This document shows, one piece after another, positions 40,893 through 42,423 of a stretch of DNA of 42,423 nucleotides. Origin of the DNA: Mycobacterium sp. (GTDB taxonomy: Bacteria > Actinomycetota > Actinomycetes > Mycobacteriales > Mycobacteriaceae). Numbering within the stretch: position 1 is the stretch's first letter; each line of letters starts with the position of its first letter. Under the pieces are notes generated by a model that was not told the origin of the DNA, did no database searches, and saw only the letters and a list, made by a program, of their open reading frames with translations. The translations under genes and the position numbers were made by a program. The stretch is taken from NCBI GenBank assembly GCA_031292665.1, contig JARLGR010000055.1:1-42423 (forward strand), in the 5' to 3' direction.

Positions 40893-41657
40893 CTACCGGC
40901 CTGTGAATACCGCTTTTTCGCGGGCCAGGTTGGCGGCGATGCCGATCCTGCTGTCGTCGGTGGCCCACAGCTTCTGCTGTTGATCGAGCTCGCGCTCCAG
41001 CACCACGCGAACGCGGTTGGCCAGTGGGGCCCGGAGCGTTTCCCGGATCGACTGCACGGCAAGGGGAGCGGCCACCGCGATCTCGGCGGCCCACCTCAGC
41101 GATTCGGTCCGCAGTTGGTCCTCCGGCACCAGCCGGTCGACCAGTCCGATGTCGAAGGCATACTGGCCGTCGATGCGCCGGCTGGTGTAGAGCAGGTCCA
41201 TCGCGTGTTGGGCGCCCACGATGGCGGGCAACGTCTCCGATAGCCCGAAACCTTGGTGGAAGCCCAGGATCGAGAAGTTGGCGTGGAACCGGCTGGATGG
41301 GGTGGCCACCCGGAAGTCGGCGGCGCAGGCCAGCCCCAAGCCTCCGCCGACCGCGGAGCCCTGCACCGCCGCGATGATCGGCACCTTGGCGTCGAACAAC
41401 CGAATCGCCTCGCGGTAGAGTTGCCCAGAAGAACGGGCCCGGTCGGCCTCCATCTCACCGTCGGCGAAGTTGGCGCCGGCGCAGAAATGCTTACCTTGCG
41501 AGCACAGGACGATCGCCCGGGTACCCTGGGCCTGCAGTTCGCCTGCCGCATCGACGATCTCGCAGATCAGCGCACGGTCGAAATAGTTGGCCGGGGGCCG
41601 GTTGATCTCAATGACACCGACCAAGTCGTCGGTGCTCACGGTGATATCGCGCGTCAA
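40893..41657 (-). CDS. enoyl-CoA hydratase/isomerase family protein
   Basis: A 254-residue crotonase from TTG 41657, which has GGAG upstream and follows the stop of the preceding gene with a 1-bp gap; a GTG at 41678 would overlap that gene. Motifs are LVGVIEINRPPANYFDRALI, the oxyanion segments FCAGANFADGEMEADR and GSAVGGGLGLACAADFRVAT, and the active-site stretch FHANFSILGFHQGFGLSETL. Neither classical catalytic Glu is obvious and FHQGFG replaces PGAGG, a variant seen in crotonases of uncertain reaction. It is co-transcribed with the beta-type dehydrogenase that runs off the right edge. Confidence 0.85.
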   Translation of the reverse strand: MTRDITVSTDDLVGVIEINRPPANYFDRALICEIVDAAGELQAQGTRAIVLCSQGKHFCAGANFADGEMEADRARSSGQLYREAIRLFDAKVPIIAAVQGSAVGGGLGLACAADFRVATPSSRFHANFSILGFHQGFGLSETLPAIVGAQHAMDLLYTSRRIDGQYAFDIGLVDRLVPEDQLRTESLRWAAEIAVAAPLAVQSIRETLRAPLANRVRVVLERELDQQQKLWATDDSRIGIAANLAREKAVFTGR

Positions 41658-41658
41658 T

Positions 41659-42423
41659 TCACACTCCGATCGTGGCACCGGCCGATGTCACGGCCGAGGT
41701 CAATCCGCCCCTCTTAGCCATGGCCGCGCCAAGGCGCAGATTCAGCCTCGTCTCGTCGCCGAAATCGCCACGCCAGGTGTGCAGGCGCCGGGAGAACAGC
41801 TGCAGGGAATACTCCTGCGTCATCCCGATCGCGCCGTGCGCCTGGTGGGCGGCCCGCGTCACCAGGCCGGCATGGCGGTTGGCCAGCGACTTCGTGGCGA
41901 CGATCTCGAACGACGCCGGCCCCCGCAGGGCGGCGGCCCCGGCCCGGTCGACCGACAGTGCGCTCAGCGCCGACGCCTGGGCGAGCTCCACCAGGTGTGC
42001 CTGCACGGCCTGGAACATGCCGATCGGTTTGCCGAACTGGACCCGTTGCCCAACATAGGTTTTGGTCAGTTCGAACACCGCAGTGATCGCACCGGCCATC
42101 TGCGCGCTGCGCAGCAGTGCCCCCCGCAGCAGGACATCGTCGACACCCATCTCGGCGGGGTAGGAATCGACCGCGACGTCGATTGCCCGGATCGTGTCGC
42201 GCGGCATCCCGGCTAGGTCGGCTCCCGCGGTGACCTCGAGGTTCTCGGGTTTGATCGAGACCACCTGCATCCGCGAAGATTCGTCGGGCAGTAGGGCCAC
42301 GATGCGGGCGGTGCCACGCACCCAGGGAACATGGGCAGCGGTTCCCGTCAGCCGTCCCCCGGCAAGGGTCAGTTCACCGGGATCGGGCACGACGCTGAGC
42401 GGTCCCGCCGGCAACTCGGCCCC
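41659..42423 (-). CDS. acyl-CoA dehydrogenase, beta-type subunit (partial, N-terminus outside the window)
   Basis: At least 254 residues are visible, in an open frame reaching the right edge. Recognisable parts are ITAVFELTKTYVGQRVQFGK, PIGMFQAVQAHLVELAQASA and AAHQAHGAIGMTQEYSLQLF, where TQEY holds the Glu equivalent to TWEH in the other beta subunits. The C-terminus is TSAVTSAGATIGV. An in-frame TTG at 42414 exists, but the family length (about 330 residues) says that the true start lies beyond the window. An alpha subunit gene is expected further upstream. Confidence 0.88.
   Translation of the reverse strand, partial: GAELPAGPLSVVPDPGELTLAGGRLTGTAAHVPWVRGTARIVALLPDESSRMQVVSIKPENLEVTAGADLAGMPRDTIRAIDVAVDSYPAEMGVDDVLLRGALLRSAQMAGAITAVFELTKTYVGQRVQFGKPIGMFQAVQAHLVELAQASALSALSVDRAGAAALRGPASFEIVATKSLANRHAGLVTRAAHQAHGAIGMTQEYSLQLFSRRLHTWRGDFGDETRLNLRLGAAMAKRGGLTSAVTSAGATIGV

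Noticed and set aside
1..42423. CRISPR arrays, tRNA, rRNA and riboswitches
   Set aside because: No regularly spaced repeats, no cloverleaf-like sequences and no conserved RNA cores were noticed; covariance-model searches were not possible.

Overview
The window reads as high-GC actinobacterial chromosome, most likely Mycobacteriaceae or a close relative. The gene style supports this: GTG and TTG starts, ATGA-coupled genes, many fadE/fadD/echA-type genes, an F420-type LLM oxidoreductase, a mycofactocin-type SDR, a tandem TetR protein resembling Mce3R and a KshA-like Rieske oxygenase. I cannot assign a species. The content is a catabolic island for a CoA-activated, probably cyclic or branched (steroid- or terpenoid-like) substrate. 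It is mixed with an unusual number of decaying genes.

Left part (1-10.4 kb): a truncated and frameshifted acyl-CoA synthetase, an MCAD-like acyl-CoA dehydrogenase (980), an IS5-type transposase scrap, a TetR regulator (2893), a Rieske oxygenase on the minus strand (start 4855) followed by a wrecked 2Fe-2S ferredoxin domain, two FadR/FCD-type GntR regulators (starts 5916 and 8432), a dead two-hotdog thioesterase between them, an acyl-CoA synthetase that has lost its middle, and a 98-residue protein of unknown function.

Centre (10.4-28.3 kb): a MaoC hydratase, an Ltp2-like thiolase-fold protein, a beta-hydroxyacid-type dehydrogenase, a fused double acyl-CoA dehydrogenase (776 residues), an alpha-type dehydrogenase facing a beta-type partner, an acyl-CoA synthetase divergent from the latter, a run of SDR, FAS1-like dehydratase and two crotonases, an F420-type LLM oxidoreductase, and a coupled unit of P450, CaiB CoA-transferase and TetR.

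Right part (28.3-42.4 kb): a tandem-TetR regulator with a small conserved-looking partner, divergent from an amidohydrolase; a Gfo/Idh dehydrogenase; a frameshifted small membrane protein; a DUF35 OB-fold protein; a third wrecked acyl-CoA synthetase; an LCAD/IVD-like dehydrogenase with a hotdog thioesterase; a second amidohydrolase; a crotonase, alpha and beta dehydrogenase operon; and a minus-strand crotonase with a beta dehydrogenase cut by the window edge.

The strongest unexplained structure is regulatory. A palindrome TTGACA-N4-TGTCRA occurs five times: before the TetR gene, the Rieske gene and the second amidohydrolase (where it is a perfect 24-bp palindrome touching the start codon), and twice before the crotonase/dehydrogenase operon. 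It ties genes 33 kb apart into one probable regulon. A second palindrome (GTTNAC-N3-GTNAAC) and two further shared upstream motifs suggest two or three more regulatory circuits. All functions are inferred from motifs read by eye; no database search was run.
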